From the NCBI RefSeq assembly GCF_029537735.1, contig NZ_JARPUQ010000002.1, positions 487,536 through 551,535 of the forward strand: DNA of 64,000 nucleotides, given 5' to 3'. The stretch's first letter is position 1. The number at the start of each line of letters is the position of its first letter. The notes below the pieces were generated by a model that saw only the letters and a list, made by a program, of their open reading frames with translations, had not been told where the DNA came from and did no database searches. The DNA comes from Robiginitalea aestuariiviva. GTDB lineage: Bacteria; Bacteroidota; Bacteroidia; Flavobacteriales; Flavobacteriaceae. Both the position numbers and the translations under genes were made by a program. Positions 26,689-35,866 of the stretch are shown here, piece after piece.

Positions 26689-28671
26689 TTATTTTTTCAG
26701 GGTGAAATAAAAAGTACTGCCTTTTCCGGTTTGGGACTCCACCCAGAGGTCCCCTCCGTGCAATTCTACAATCTTGCGGCAGTGTGCCAGCCCTATCCCG
26801 GTACCTTCGTACTCGCTTTTGGGGTGCAGCCGCTGGAATATGGTGAAGATACGTTCTTTATGCTGGTCGGCAATGCCGATGCCGTTGTCCGCTACCGAGA
26901 ATTCCCAATGCCCAGGCAATTCCCGGGCCTGCAATTCTACTACCGGGGCCGTTTCCGTATGCTGGAATTTTAGCGCATTGCTGATAAGGTTCTGGAACAA
27001 TTGCCGGATCTCGGTTTCAAAAACGGGTAGGGTTGGTAGCTGCCCCACTTTAACCATCGCCTTATTCTCCTTAATGCGCTGGTTCATGTCCTTGCGGATA
27101 TCTGATAGCAGTTGTTCCAGGTCTACCAGCACTTTCTCTTTGCTGCGCCCAATGCGGCCGTAATCCAGCAGGTCTTTGATCAGGGCGCGCATCCGCTGCC
27201 CCGCCTGAGTGATGTATTCCACATAGAGGGGGGTGTTTTCGGCCGTTCCTGAGGCGACATCCTTCCCAAGGAGTTCGGTAAACCCGATAATGGTGCGCAA
27301 GGGTTCCTGCAGGTCGTGGGAGGCGATATACACAAACTGCTCAAGCTCCTTGTTCTTGAATTCCAGGTTTTTCACATATTCGGATTTCAGGAGTGCCTCG
27401 GCCTCCTTCCGCTGGGTAATGTCGTGCTGTATGGCCAGGTATTCACTTTGCTGGCCGTGGGCTACACTCAGCGGGATAATGGCGGTATGCACCCAGTAAT
27501 ACTGCCCGTCCCTGGATTGGTTCCGGATCTCGTCCACCCACACATCCCCTTTTTCGATGGTATCCCAAAGGTTTTGGTAAAAGGCTTTGGAGTGGTAGCC
27601 GGAATTGACCAGCGCATGGGTGCGGCCTAACAGTTCGGATGCGGCATAGCCGGATACCTCGCAGAACAGGTCGTTCACATAGGTAATCACCCCTTTGTGG
27701 TCGGTAATGGCCACAATGGCCGTCTTGTCCATCCCTTGTTTAAACTGGTCCAGCTGGGCGTTCCGCTGTTTGAGGTCCTCTTCCAGACGGCTGCGTTCCC
27801 GATCGGATCGGTTCAGGCCCAGGGCAATGAAGGAGACATAGATCAAGCTTAAGGTCATGATCAGCACCGCATAGCTCACCACCCCGAATTGCAGGGTAAA
27901 AATCCCCTTCTGTATCCCCAATAACAGCATAAAACTGAAGAGGATGGGTAATAGCAGGACTACGGGTAATAACTTTCGGTAGATGATACTGCCGGCTTGT
28001 CGCCCCAGCAAAATTCTGCGGAAGTGGGAATAGGGGTTGCGCAAGAGCAGGGCCACGGCCAGGGCCAGAAACAATACCGAGGTGTGGATGGCCATGGTCT
28101 GGAAGAACGAGGTGATCTCTTCCGAAGGAATGAGCAGCAGGTAGGCCACCACAGAAATCAGGGATAAAAGGGCCATGAGCTTGAGCCCGATCAGCCCAAT
28201 GTGCCCGGCTATCTCATTCTGGTGCTGGTACCCCCAAAACCCCAGCCCGGTCAGGATGGCGCACAGGGCAGTGGCCTGAGACATGCGCCCCGGGTTGGTT
28301 TCGGAAAAAGGGTCAGAAACAAAGAGGTTGTCGATGGAAATGATTTCTATTCCGGCATAGGCGGCCAGGGTTAACAGACCGATGAGTACCGAAGCCCCGG
28401 CCAGGATATCTGAAGCCACTTTGGTGCGGGCCGTGGCTTTGCGATAGATCAACAGGTTTACCCCGGCAAACAGAAATACCAGGGCACTGTTGAATTTCAT
28501 GGTGGCGCTCCCGGGGATAATACTCAGCACCGCAGGTTTTTCCATGTACCACCCCCCCATAACCATCAGGCTCACCCCGATGCAGAGGGCGGCAACAGTA
28601 TATTCAAGGGTACGGAGGGACGTATTTTGGTCAGGAAAAGCCGGATCGGCTAAAGGCGGAAGCTGGGTCAT
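26689..28671 (-). CDS. PAS-containing membrane histidine kinase
   Basis: 660 residues. About eight N-terminal transmembrane helices (30-285) form a MASE-like sensor, followed by a short coiled coil. A PAS/PAC domain (about 310-425; AITDHKGVITYVNDLFCEVSGYAASELLGRTH), an HisKA domain with phosphoacceptor in FVYIASHDLQEPLRT (about 450) and an HATPase_c domain with FQNLISNALKF and GTGIGLAHC come next. The architecture resembles Cph1-like kinases of Bacteroidota. Operon with the receiver protein. Confidence 0.9.
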   Translation of the reverse strand: MTQLPPLADPAFPDQNTSLRTLEYTVAALCIGVSLMVMGGWYMEKPAVLSIIPGSATMKFNSALVFLFAGVNLLIYRKATARTKVASDILAGASVLIGLLTLAAYAGIEIISIDNLFVSDPFSETNPGRMSQATALCAILTGLGFWGYQHQNEIAGHIGLIGLKLMALLSLISVVAYLLLIPSEEITSFFQTMAIHTSVLFLALAVALLLRNPYSHFRRILLGRQAGSIIYRKLLPVVLLLPILFSFMLLLGIQKGIFTLQFGVVSYAVLIMTLSLIYVSFIALGLNRSDRERSRLEEDLKQRNAQLDQFKQGMDKTAIVAITDHKGVITYVNDLFCEVSGYAASELLGRTHALVNSGYHSKAFYQNLWDTIEKGDVWVDEIRNQSRDGQYYWVHTAIIPLSVAHGQQSEYLAIQHDITQRKEAEALLKSEYVKNLEFKNKELEQFVYIASHDLQEPLRTIIGFTELLGKDVASGTAENTPLYVEYITQAGQRMRALIKDLLDYGRIGRSKEKVLVDLEQLLSDIRKDMNQRIKENKAMVKVGQLPTLPVFETEIRQLFQNLISNALKFQHTETAPVVELQARELPGHWEFSVADNGIGIADQHKERIFTIFQRLHPKSEYEGTGIGLAHCRKIVELHGGDLWVESQTGKGSTFYFTLKK

Positions 28672-28891
28672 TGGCCAGAAAAAAGAATTCTAAGGCTCGG
28701 GAGCCCGGGTTGCTGTTCGGTAAGGCCCTCCGTATCGTACTTTGCGGCTAACGGATATGCTCTTAGGTGCCTGCCTTTATGCCCGTTTCCGGGGAAAAGA
28801 GGTAAAGGCCCTAATCAAAAATAAGATTTTTTTAAAATATAGGGTTTTTCTGACGCGAAACTACAGAAGCGTTCCCGGGCAAGGCCCCAAA

Positions 28892-29950
28892 TCATTCCGG
28901 GGTGTAGAGTGCCACAGCTTTCTTCAGGAGGTCCAGACGGGTTTGTCCGCTGTTTACCCTCCGGTAGGCCGCTTTGGTTTTGTAGGTTACCACCGCGTCT
29001 ATGGCCGGGAAGACTGCAATGGCCTGCCCCATGGCCCCCATGGCCGCATAGGCGCCTTCAAACCGGGGGTCGTTCATGTCTTCAAACAGCCACCACATGT
29101 ACCCGTACCCCAAATTCACCCCAGTGTCCCTGAAATTGGGCACATTGCGGTTTACTTCCTTATACGGGGTACGCTGGGTAATCATCTCTTGTACCCAGGC
29201 TTCGGAAATCAGCCGCTGGTCCTGCCATTTGCCTTTATGCAGCATCAGCAGGCCAATGCGGGCCATATCGCGGGTGGAAAACCACATGGGGTAAGCCAGG
29301 TAGCGCGATAGGGTAGTGTCGCCTTGTTTTTGCTGCAGGCTGCGGTCCCAGTCCTGCATCCCCAGGGGCAGGGCCAGTTGCCGCTGTACCTCGTCGTAGA
29401 TGTTTTGTCCGGTTTGTTGCTCAAAAACATACCCGGCCACATTGAAATCCCAGTTGCTGTACAGCCAGTATTCCCCGGGTTTGACGGAGCCCCGCTCCGG
29501 GGCGTATTCCTGCATGCCCCCCGGGTAGCCCTCCGGGTGGTAAACCCCGGAGCGGGCCGAGATCAGGTCCTGCACCGTGGCCTGTTTTTCGATGGGCAGG
29601 ATGCCCTTTACGTCGTCTATGCCCAAAGCTTCAATGGTCTGATCAAGGTCTATGGTCCCGTTTTCCACATATTCCCCGTAGAGCATGGCCAGGACGCTTT
29701 TCCGGCAGGAAGCGATATAGCTGTTTTCCTGCAGGTCCCCGTATTGGAACACCACTTTCCCATGCTGTACCACCATAAGGCCCGTGACTACACTGCTATC
29801 GCGGATAAATTGAAAATATTCCCGGGCCCCCTGCCGGTCCCACCCGGCAGCCACCGTATCCCGCTCCCAGGCCGGGATGGGGAATTCCTGGGCGTTCACA
29901 TGGGCGGAGAACAGCCCCAGCAGGGCAGTAAGCAGTATGAGATGGCGCAT
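28892..29950 (-). CDS. Serine hydrolase, class C beta-lactamase-like
   Basis: 352 residues with signal peptide MRHLILLTALLGLFSAHVNA. Catalytic SxxK in ASCRKSVLAML (about 81-84) and YxN in WLYSNWDFNVAG identify the class C beta-lactamase/EstB-like family. In Bacteroidota such proteins are usually periplasmic esterases or peptidases rather than resistance enzymes. The 220 bases upstream of position 28892 carry nothing recognisable. Confidence 0.85.
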   Translation of the reverse strand: MRHLILLTALLGLFSAHVNAQEFPIPAWERDTVAAGWDRQGAREYFQFIRDSSVVTGLMVVQHGKVVFQYGDLQENSYIASCRKSVLAMLYGEYVENGTIDLDQTIEALGIDDVKGILPIEKQATVQDLISARSGVYHPEGYPGGMQEYAPERGSVKPGEYWLYSNWDFNVAGYVFEQQTGQNIYDEVQRQLALPLGMQDWDRSLQQKQGDTTLSRYLAYPMWFSTRDMARIGLLMLHKGKWQDQRLISEAWVQEMITQRTPYKEVNRNVPNFRDTGVNLGYGYMWWLFEDMNDPRFEGAYAAMGAMGQAIAVFPAIDAVVTYKTKAAYRRVNSGQTRLDLLKKAVALYTPE

Positions 29951-30011
29951 GGCATTTGGATTTAAAGCGATCGTAAATTAGGCATTTTTGACCGATTCCT
30001 CAGGGCCTGTC

Positions 30012-30593
30012 TCAGTTCGTATCGGGCTTACCGGCATACAAATAAATGATGTAGGGGGATTCCGGGTCCAGAAAGCGCAAAACGGCCTTGCGCACGAGCA
30101 GCAGGCGGAAGTCTTCCTCCCGGAAGGTATCGGCCATAAGCCGGGCTACCTGTTGGCGGGTTAGGGGTTCCCTGTCGGGTTCCTGCCGGCGGATGCGTTC
30201 ATACAGGCAGGCATGGCGGGAGGTTTGGGGTACATAATAGTCCCGGAGGATCTGGAAGGAGGCTTTGCGAATGTCATTCAACGGATTCTTCCAGGGCAGG
30301 GCCTGCAGGTTCCGGTCTATGCTGAACCCCAGGCTCGGGACCTGCGTACGCCCCTCGGCCACCTCAAGCAGCAGGGCCCGGTAGGCGGTATACGAGGCCT
30401 CGGGGATTACACGGTGGGCTACCAGCAGGCTGTCGTACCGGTCCAGGATAGCGGTAAGCCCCAGGTAATAGCCGGGGTATTCCCGGGCCATCCACTCCTG
30501 GATTTCCCGCTCGTACTGGTCAGGGGTGGGCTGGGCAACTGCTTGTTGCAGGCAGAACAGGCAAAGGAGGGAACAGAGCAAAGTTCTTTTCAT
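30012..30593 (-). CDS. Hypothetical secreted protein
   Basis: 193 residues with signal peptide (MKRTLLCSLLCLFCLQQAVAQ). The mature part is helical, with YEREIQEWMAREYPGYYLGLTAILDRYDSLL. Family not recognised. It stands 62 bases upstream of the serine hydrolase, same strand. Confidence 0.62.
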   Translation of the reverse strand: MKRTLLCSLLCLFCLQQAVAQPTPDQYEREIQEWMAREYPGYYLGLTAILDRYDSLLVAHRVIPEASYTAYRALLLEVAEGRTQVPSLGFSIDRNLQALPWKNPLNDIRKASFQILRDYYVPQTSRHACLYERIRRQEPDREPLTRQQVARLMADTFREEDFRLLLVRKAVLRFLDPESPYIIYLYAGKPDTN

Positions 30594-30647
30594 CGGGGGG
30601 TAAGCCGGGATTGGATGCGAATGTACTTTATTCCGATGAGGTAGGGA

Positions 30648-31739
30648 TTACCCTGGCACGGATATAACTGCCGGGAGCAATGCCTGCCCGTTGTAGGTGT
30701 AGATTCCGTTTTTTTCCGTACCTATCCAAAGCACGCCCTCCCGGTCCTGATAAATAAATACAGGCTTCAGGGCGCTGCCTGCTTTCCCAGGCATAAAGCG
30801 TACGAGGCGGTCCCCGGAACTCCGCCAGAGTCCTTGGTCAAAGGTCAGCATCCAGAGCTCCCCGTCCGGGGTAGGAAGGATATCCAGGAAATACAGGTCC
30901 TCTTCCGTGTTGAAGCCTGCCTGCTGTTGCAGCCCCAGGGGTTGCAGTCCCGGCCCCTTAGCGGGGTTTTGGCTGGCCCTGAAGGCCGTGCGGGCCGTGT
31001 TGACCCAATAACGCCCCTGCTGGTCCCGGGCAATGGATCGGATTCCAAAGGCCCCGCCCCCCGGGGTTTCCGTAAGGGGTTTATCATAAATCCACCGGAG
31101 GGTCTGCCCGTCGTACTGGTAAAGCCCCAGGTCTGCCGTGCCAAACCACAGCGGCCCTGTGGGGTCCCGGTACAGGCTGAACAGCCCGTATGGATTGTGG
31201 CTGGCATTCGGGAACGCTTTTCGGAAATGGGCCTCCTGCGCATTCTTCGGCAAGGAGAGGGGATGGAGGAATTCTCCATCGAAGCGGAATGGCCCGGGGT
31301 GGTCCCATCCCATACGGAACCATAGGTCCCCCGGTTGCAGCCTCCAGCCGCCATCCGGGTGGTCGGCCCCGGCAAGGGGTAATTTCGAAAAGGTATGCCC
31401 GTTAAAGCGGCAAACGCCTTCCGGGGTATCAAAATACAGCTCGCCCTGTGCACCTTCCTGTATGCCCAGGATACGGGTACTGCAAAGGCCATCTTCAGCA
31501 GTGTACAAAATGAGGTGGGCGCCGCTGTAGCGATAGACCCCTTTTTCGCGATGGAAAAACCAGTATTCCCCATTGAGGTCCTGGTACATCCCGCTTATGG
31601 GGCCCTCCAGGTTCCGGACCCGTGTACCTGAACCATTGGGAAGTCCGGCCGCTGTTGCACTGGTGCCCGATTGGGGATTGCGGCACCCGCCCAGAAACAG
31701 GGTAAACAACAATAAGAATAAGGTTCTTCTCACGGGCAT
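30648..31739 (-). CDS. Two-component-regulator propeller lipoprotein
   Basis: 363 residues with lipobox FLGGC near 15-19. At least six Reg_prop-type repeats are visible, with motifs such as DLNGEYWFFHREKGVYRYSG, DPTGPLWFGTADLGLYQYDG and DREGVLWIGTEKNGIYTYNG. This propeller normally forms the sensor part of hybrid two-component systems, but here no kinase or DNA-binding domain follows, so it is a stand-alone lipoprotein, perhaps ligand-binding. It lies 6 bases from the next gene upstream. Confidence 0.8.
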   Translation of the reverse strand: MPVRRTLFLLLFTLFLGGCRNPQSGTSATAAGLPNGSGTRVRNLEGPISGMYQDLNGEYWFFHREKGVYRYSGAHLILYTAEDGLCSTRILGIQEGAQGELYFDTPEGVCRFNGHTFSKLPLAGADHPDGGWRLQPGDLWFRMGWDHPGPFRFDGEFLHPLSLPKNAQEAHFRKAFPNASHNPYGLFSLYRDPTGPLWFGTADLGLYQYDGQTLRWIYDKPLTETPGGGAFGIRSIARDQQGRYWVNTARTAFRASQNPAKGPGLQPLGLQQQAGFNTEEDLYFLDILPTPDGELWMLTFDQGLWRSSGDRLVRFMPGKAGSALKPVFIYQDREGVLWIGTEKNGIYTYNGQALLPAVISVPG

Positions 31740-31745
31740 GGAGGG

Positions 31746-32330
31746 TTAGGGGTGCTCCTCTGCAGCGGCCCGATGCCCGAAAAGCGCCGCCACGGCCTGT
31801 TGGTTGATAATCACCTGCATACCCAGCAGGGTGAGCAGCAGCCACAGGCTCATCATCTTCAGGTAGTAATCCACGTCCGTCTGTTGGTGCAGGAAGCCGG
31901 TAAAGACCAAAAATACAATGGTGGCCAGGGTAATCCAACCAGACAGACGGGTATCCGTGCCCTTAAACAGGTATTTCTGGGGGATCAGGGTAAGCAGGGG
32001 GGCAATGATGAAAACCGAGAGGCAAAAAGCAAGGTCTGTATGGAAACCTTCGGCCAGGCGCAGGTCTTCGGGCAACCCCAAAGCCCGGACCACCTTAGAC
32101 CAGAATCCCCAGCCGTATAAGCCTACCAGGAAGGCCACATAAGCCAGGCCCAGGCTGGCTCCAAGGGCCGGCAGCAGGTGCAGTCGCAGCCGTTTCAGGT
32201 TGGTGCCCACCACCACCAGGCTAAAGGCCAGGGGGTAGAAAGCCACCGGGGCCTCTATCAGGTACAGCAGGAAAACCGCCAATATGGGGGCCAGGGTCAA
32301 TTTCAGCAGTAAAGACGCTTTAGCGCGCAT
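31746..32330 (-). CDS. Hypothetical membrane protein
   Basis: 194 residues with five or six hydrophobic segments (about 10-30, 35-55, 60-80, 95-115, 130-145, 155-175). No family recognised. Co-directional with the propeller lipoprotein gene, 6 bases apart. Confidence 0.65.
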   Translation of the reverse strand: MRAKASLLLKLTLAPILAVFLLYLIEAPVAFYPLAFSLVVVGTNLKRLRLHLLPALGASLGLAYVAFLVGLYGWGFWSKVVRALGLPEDLRLAEGFHTDLAFCLSVFIIAPLLTLIPQKYLFKGTDTRLSGWITLATIVFLVFTGFLHQQTDVDYYLKMMSLWLLLTLLGMQVIINQQAVAALFGHRAAAEEHP

Positions 32331-32463
32331 AGGGTTGGTATTGTGGTAACGACCTGTCGCAATACGCGGCCTTATTACAAATAAAGGTACATAATTCCCA
32401 TGGGAGTCTGCGGGGGCAAGCGAATAAAATCGGCCTCTGGTTTATCCGCGATTGGTAACCGTT

Positions 32464-32859
32464 TTAACCCTGGGACAGGCCTTTTAATACCTCCATCGCC
32501 CTCCCGGCATCCTGCAGCGGAACAAATACATGATCGTGATAGTACCCGGCCAGGATGTTGCAGGCGATCTCCCGCCGGGCCAGGGCCCCTGAAACGGCAG
32601 CGGTAAGGCCCACGGCTTCCAGGGCCGAATGTACGGTAAGGGTAATCCAGGCCGCTACCAAATCGTATTCCAGATCCAGGGCATCGGCCCGGCCCTGTTC
32701 CAATACCAGGGTGGTACCCTCCGCCTCCCGGAATTCCGCCAGGGTGGCTTCCCGGGGGATGCCTTCCGGGTTCGGCACCGTACAAAAAACATAGGCCCCC
32801 GGTTGCCTTTTGGGCTCCATTTCCCGGAGTAAGGCGGCTAATTCAGTGATTCCGGACAT
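32464..32859 (-). CDS. ACT-domain protein
   Basis: 131 residues. The C-terminal half (LTVHSALEAVGLTAAVSGALARREIACNILAGYYHDHVFVPLQDAGRAMEVL) is an ACT-like ligand-binding domain of the type also found after aspartokinase; stand-alone forms of this length are common. Likely a small amino-acid sensor. It overlaps the preceding gene by 17 bp. Confidence 0.78.
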   Translation of the reverse strand: MSGITELAALLREMEPKRQPGAYVFCTVPNPEGIPREATLAEFREAEGTTLVLEQGRADALDLEYDLVAAWITLTVHSALEAVGLTAAVSGALARREIACNILAGYYHDHVFVPLQDAGRAMEVLKGLSQG

Positions 32860-33097
32860 GGCGTTTTCGGATTTGACGGACCAGGGCGGCCAGGGATACT
32901 GCGGCCCAGGCCCCTTCCAGGATTACAAAGGGCAGGTAATCCAATAGCACGGAGGCCAGGCAGGCCAGGGAAGCCCCTACCAGGTTCAACAGGATAAAGA
33001 CCAGGTGGTCCCGATCCGTTTTCCCGGAAATATTCAGGACGTAGGCGAGCAGGATCAGGGCCACGCCCGCAAAACCAATCCAGTCCACAGCAGTCAT
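32843..33097 (-). CDS. CBU_0592-like small membrane protein
   Basis: 84 residues, three hydrophobic segments. Pattern WIGFAGVALILLAYVLNISGKTDRDHLVFILLNLVGASLACLASVLL matches the CBU_0592 family of unknown role. Overlaps the start of the ACT gene, so translation is probably coupled. Confidence 0.75.
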   Translation of the reverse strand: MTAVDWIGFAGVALILLAYVLNISGKTDRDHLVFILLNLVGASLACLASVLLDYLPFVILEGAWAAVSLAALVRQIRKRHVRNH

Positions 33098-33265
33098 AGG
33101 CTTACCTGGGGTTCTTCAGGTTAGCCACAAGGTACATTTTTTCACCCAAGGGTGGCGGGCTTCCATTTTGTAGTGCGACTTTCTACCATCGGGCTATGGA
33201 TTTGTAACCCCGGTTACCGTAAAGGCTGGACGGAACCTGTATTTTCGTGCCACCAGTTGGATGCC

Positions 33266-33901
33266 ATGATCAAAATCCCCATGGGAGAATCCCGTAAAAA
33301 ATCCAAAAACTCCTGGGCACAAACGGCCTTACTGGCCGCGGTGGTCCTGGTCCTGTACGTAACGGGCCTGCACACCGAGGTTATCGGCTTTGTGCAGCGC
33401 GGCCTGCTGCAAACCGGCCTGATGAACCCCGATACCGAACGCGCCGAGGCAGCGCCTGCTGCAGATTACAACCTGATGTTGCGGGACCCCCGCGGCCGTG
33501 TGGTGCCCCTGTCCGAATGGAAAGGCAAGGTGGTCTTTTTGAATGTCTGGGCCACCTGGTGCCCGCCCTGCGTGGCCGAAATGCCAGGCATTGCCGCCCT
33601 GTACCAGGATATGGGGCAGGAGGTGGTTTTTGTGATGCTCTCCCGCGATCGAGAATTCGAAAAGGCCATAGCTTTTATGGAGCGTAAGGGGTACGAGATG
33701 CCCGTCTATACATTGGCCGGGCCCATGCCCGAAGTCTACGGCTCTAACGCCCTGCCCACCACCTACGTGATCGATCCGCAGGGACGGTTGGTGCTGACCC
33801 ACGCGGGGATGGCGGATTACGATACCCGGAAATTCAGGGCGTTTCTGGGCCAGCTGCTGCAAGTGGAAGGCCAAAGCGTATCCCCGGAGCGGATGAATTA
33901 A
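33266..33901 (+). CDS. TlpA-like membrane-anchored thioredoxin
   Basis: 211 residues starting MIKIPMGESRKK; a longer frame starting 114 bases upstream has no signal and is less likely. One N-terminal membrane anchor (about 19-37), then a periplasmic AhpC-TSA/TlpA domain with WCPPC at 98-102 and the cis-proline loop LPTTYVIDPQGRLV. It should reduce disulfides in the periplasm. Confidence 0.85.
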   Translation: MIKIPMGESRKKSKNSWAQTALLAAVVLVLYVTGLHTEVIGFVQRGLLQTGLMNPDTERAEAAPAADYNLMLRDPRGRVVPLSEWKGKVVFLNVWATWCPPCVAEMPGIAALYQDMGQEVVFVMLSRDREFEKAIAFMERKGYEMPVYTLAGPMPEVYGSNALPTTYVIDPQGRLVLTHAGMADYDTRKFRAFLGQLLQVEGQSVSPERMN

Positions 33902-33942
33902 AATATTCCGGGCAGGCCTGTCTTTTCGCCCGGAATATTTTA
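33899..33942. terminator. Terminator overlapping the tlpA-like stop codon
   Basis: TAAAATATTCCGGGC and its exact complement form a 15-bp stem with a 14-base loop. The first three bases are the stop codon. It separates this gene from the H-NOX gene downstream. Confidence 0.75.
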
Positions 33943-33967
33943 CCTTTTCCGAACAAAATAACCTAAC

Positions 33968-34516
33968 ATGTACGGATTAGTAAACAAAGCCGCCCAGGAT
34001 TTCGTCATTGAAGGCCATGGCGAAGCCGTATGGCAAATCATCAAGACCAAAGCCGGGGTAAAGGAAGAAGCCTTTGTAAGCATGCAGCCCTATCCGGACG
34101 AGATCACTTATAACATTGTGGGTGCCGCCTCCGAACATCTGGGGGCAGACCCCCAGGACATCCTGGAGGCCTTCGGGCAGTACTGGATCCGCTTCACCAT
34201 GGAAGAAGGGTATTCCCATGTGCTGGATATGGCGGGTCGCACCTTCCCGGAATTCCTGAACAACCTGAATAACATGCATGCCCATATTGCACAGTCCTTT
34301 ACCGAATTAAAGCCCCCTACCTTCTTTTGTGAAACCCTGGACGAGCATACCTTTCGTTTTGAGTACCACACTGAACGCCCCGGGCTGGTGCGCTTTGTGA
34401 AAGGATTACTGCTGGGCCTGGGCGCACGCTTCAACCTGGAGGTTACAGTAGACTATGTGGGTACCCTGAACGGCAAGGAGAACAGCCACGAATACCGGGT
34501 TTCCTACAAAGCCTGA
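33968..34516 (+). CDS. hnoX: H-NOX heme nitric-oxide/oxygen sensor
   Basis: A 182-residue cytoplasmic H-NOX protein. MYGLVNKAAQDFV at the start, proximal heme ligand His104 in NLNNMHAHI, and the heme-propionate motif Y133-x-x-x-R137 (YHTER, a Thr replacing the usual Ser of YxSxR). It should bind NO on ferrous heme and control the histidine kinase encoded 7 bases downstream. Confidence 0.93.
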   Translation: MYGLVNKAAQDFVIEGHGEAVWQIIKTKAGVKEEAFVSMQPYPDEITYNIVGAASEHLGADPQDILEAFGQYWIRFTMEEGYSHVLDMAGRTFPEFLNNLNNMHAHIAQSFTELKPPTFFCETLDEHTFRFEYHTERPGLVRFVKGLLLGLGARFNLEVTVDYVGTLNGKENSHEYRVSYKA

Positions 34517-34523
34517 TTTCCGT

Positions 34524-35684
34524 TTGCCGCCCACCAACCCCATAGCGCCCCTGAACGATCATGCCTTTATGGATGATCTGTTTCCCTTTTTTATCCTGAT
34601 GGACCGGGAGGCCCGCATTGTGCGGGTGGGCAGGTCCATGGCCAAAATGGGCCTGGTCCAGGCCGGGGACGACTTCTTTGAGGACTTCACGGTCGAACGG
34701 CCGCTGCAGACCGCCACCTTCCAGGACATCCTGCGCCAGCGGGGCTCCCTGTTTATCCTGAACCCGCGCCGGGAACTCGGGTTTAAATTCCGGGGGCAGA
34801 TGTATGCAGATGGCGCCAGGGACCAGATTTACTTCCTGGGCAGCCCGCTTATCCATTCCTTTGACGACCTCAGGCAGGTAGATCTGGGCCTGAATGACTT
34901 TGCCCTGCACGATAACATCAGCCAGTTCCTGTTTACTACCCAGATGCATCTGTCTTCCCTGAAGGACTCCAGGAATATCGCCACGCGCCTGGAGAAGACC
35001 AACCAGGACCTGCAGCAAAAAAACACGGAGCTGCAGGATTTTGCACATATCCTCTCCCACGACCTGAAATCGCCCATACAGGGCATCCTGAGCCTGACGG
35101 AATTCATGCAGCAGGACATGGCGCTAAACAAGCTGGACGAACTGCCCTTTTTCCTGCAAACCATACAGGAGCGGGTAATCCGCATGAACAGCCTGATTGA
35201 AGGCATCCTCGAATTCAGTAAAATAGGCCTGGAAAAGTCCAAAAAGGAGGATATAGACCTCAATGCACTGGTACGCGACGCCTTTACCGATATCCTACCC
35301 CCGGAGGGGTTTACTTACCGCATTGCGGACACCCTGCCCACGGTTCATAACATCCGTGTACTGTATGTGCAGTTGTTTTCCAACCTGATCAGCAATGCGG
35401 TGAAATACAACGACAAGGTCCAGGGGGAGATTACCATCGGGTACGAGGAAGGATTGGATTTCCACGCCTTCCGGGTTTCGGACAACGGCCCGGGCATCTC
35501 GGAGTCCTACCACGAAAAAATCTTCGAACTTTTCCAGACGTTGAACCCGGCCGACCAGATCCAGGGCACCGGTGTAGGGCTTTCCATTGTCAAAAAAATC
35601 GTTACCCTGCTGGAGGGCAGTATACGTGTGGAGTCCAAAGTGGGAGAGGGAACCACCTTTCTGATCCGCCTGCCCAAGTCCTAA
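34524..35684 (+). CDS. H-NOX-associated (HNOBA) histidine kinase 1
   Basis: 386 residues. The HNOBA domain (about 1-130; FMDDLFPFFILMDREARIVRVGRSMAKMG) is followed by a coiled coil (about 140-170), HisKA with phosphoacceptor in HILSHDLKSPIQGILSL (about 178) and HATPase_c with SNAVKYND, SDNGPGI and GTGVGLSIVKK. The frame opens with TTG; ATG at 34569 is an alternative start. No transmembrane segments, matching soluble HnoK-type kinases inhibited by NO-bound H-NOX. Confidence 0.9.
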   Translation: MPPTNPIAPLNDHAFMDDLFPFFILMDREARIVRVGRSMAKMGLVQAGDDFFEDFTVERPLQTATFQDILRQRGSLFILNPRRELGFKFRGQMYADGARDQIYFLGSPLIHSFDDLRQVDLGLNDFALHDNISQFLFTTQMHLSSLKDSRNIATRLEKTNQDLQQKNTELQDFAHILSHDLKSPIQGILSLTEFMQQDMALNKLDELPFFLQTIQERVIRMNSLIEGILEFSKIGLEKSKKEDIDLNALVRDAFTDILPPEGFTYRIADTLPTVHNIRVLYVQLFSNLISNAVKYNDKVQGEITIGYEEGLDFHAFRVSDNGPGISESYHEKIFELFQTLNPADQIQGTGVGLSIVKKIVTLLEGSIRVESKVGEGTTFLIRLPKS

Positions 35685-35866
35685 AGCGAGGGAAGGACAA
35701 TAGATCAGCACTTCCAATTATACGATAATTCCTACATAAGCGTTAATAAGTCATTGAGCAATAGGTGTCTTGGGGACACGCCTCCCCTGGGCGCATCCCA
35801 GGTCTATGTGGTTTACATGGCAAATAACAGTCGCAAATTCCGGATTTTATATAAGAAAAGAGCTTA

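Noticed and set aside
28892-29950. Antibiotic-resistance beta-lactamase
   Set aside because: It has SxxK and YxN but is of the broad EstB/class C-like serine hydrolase family; nothing shows a resistance role.
30648-31739. Hybrid two-component sensor
   Set aside because: Propeller repeats are present, but there is no kinase, receiver or DNA-binding domain and the gene ends after the propeller.
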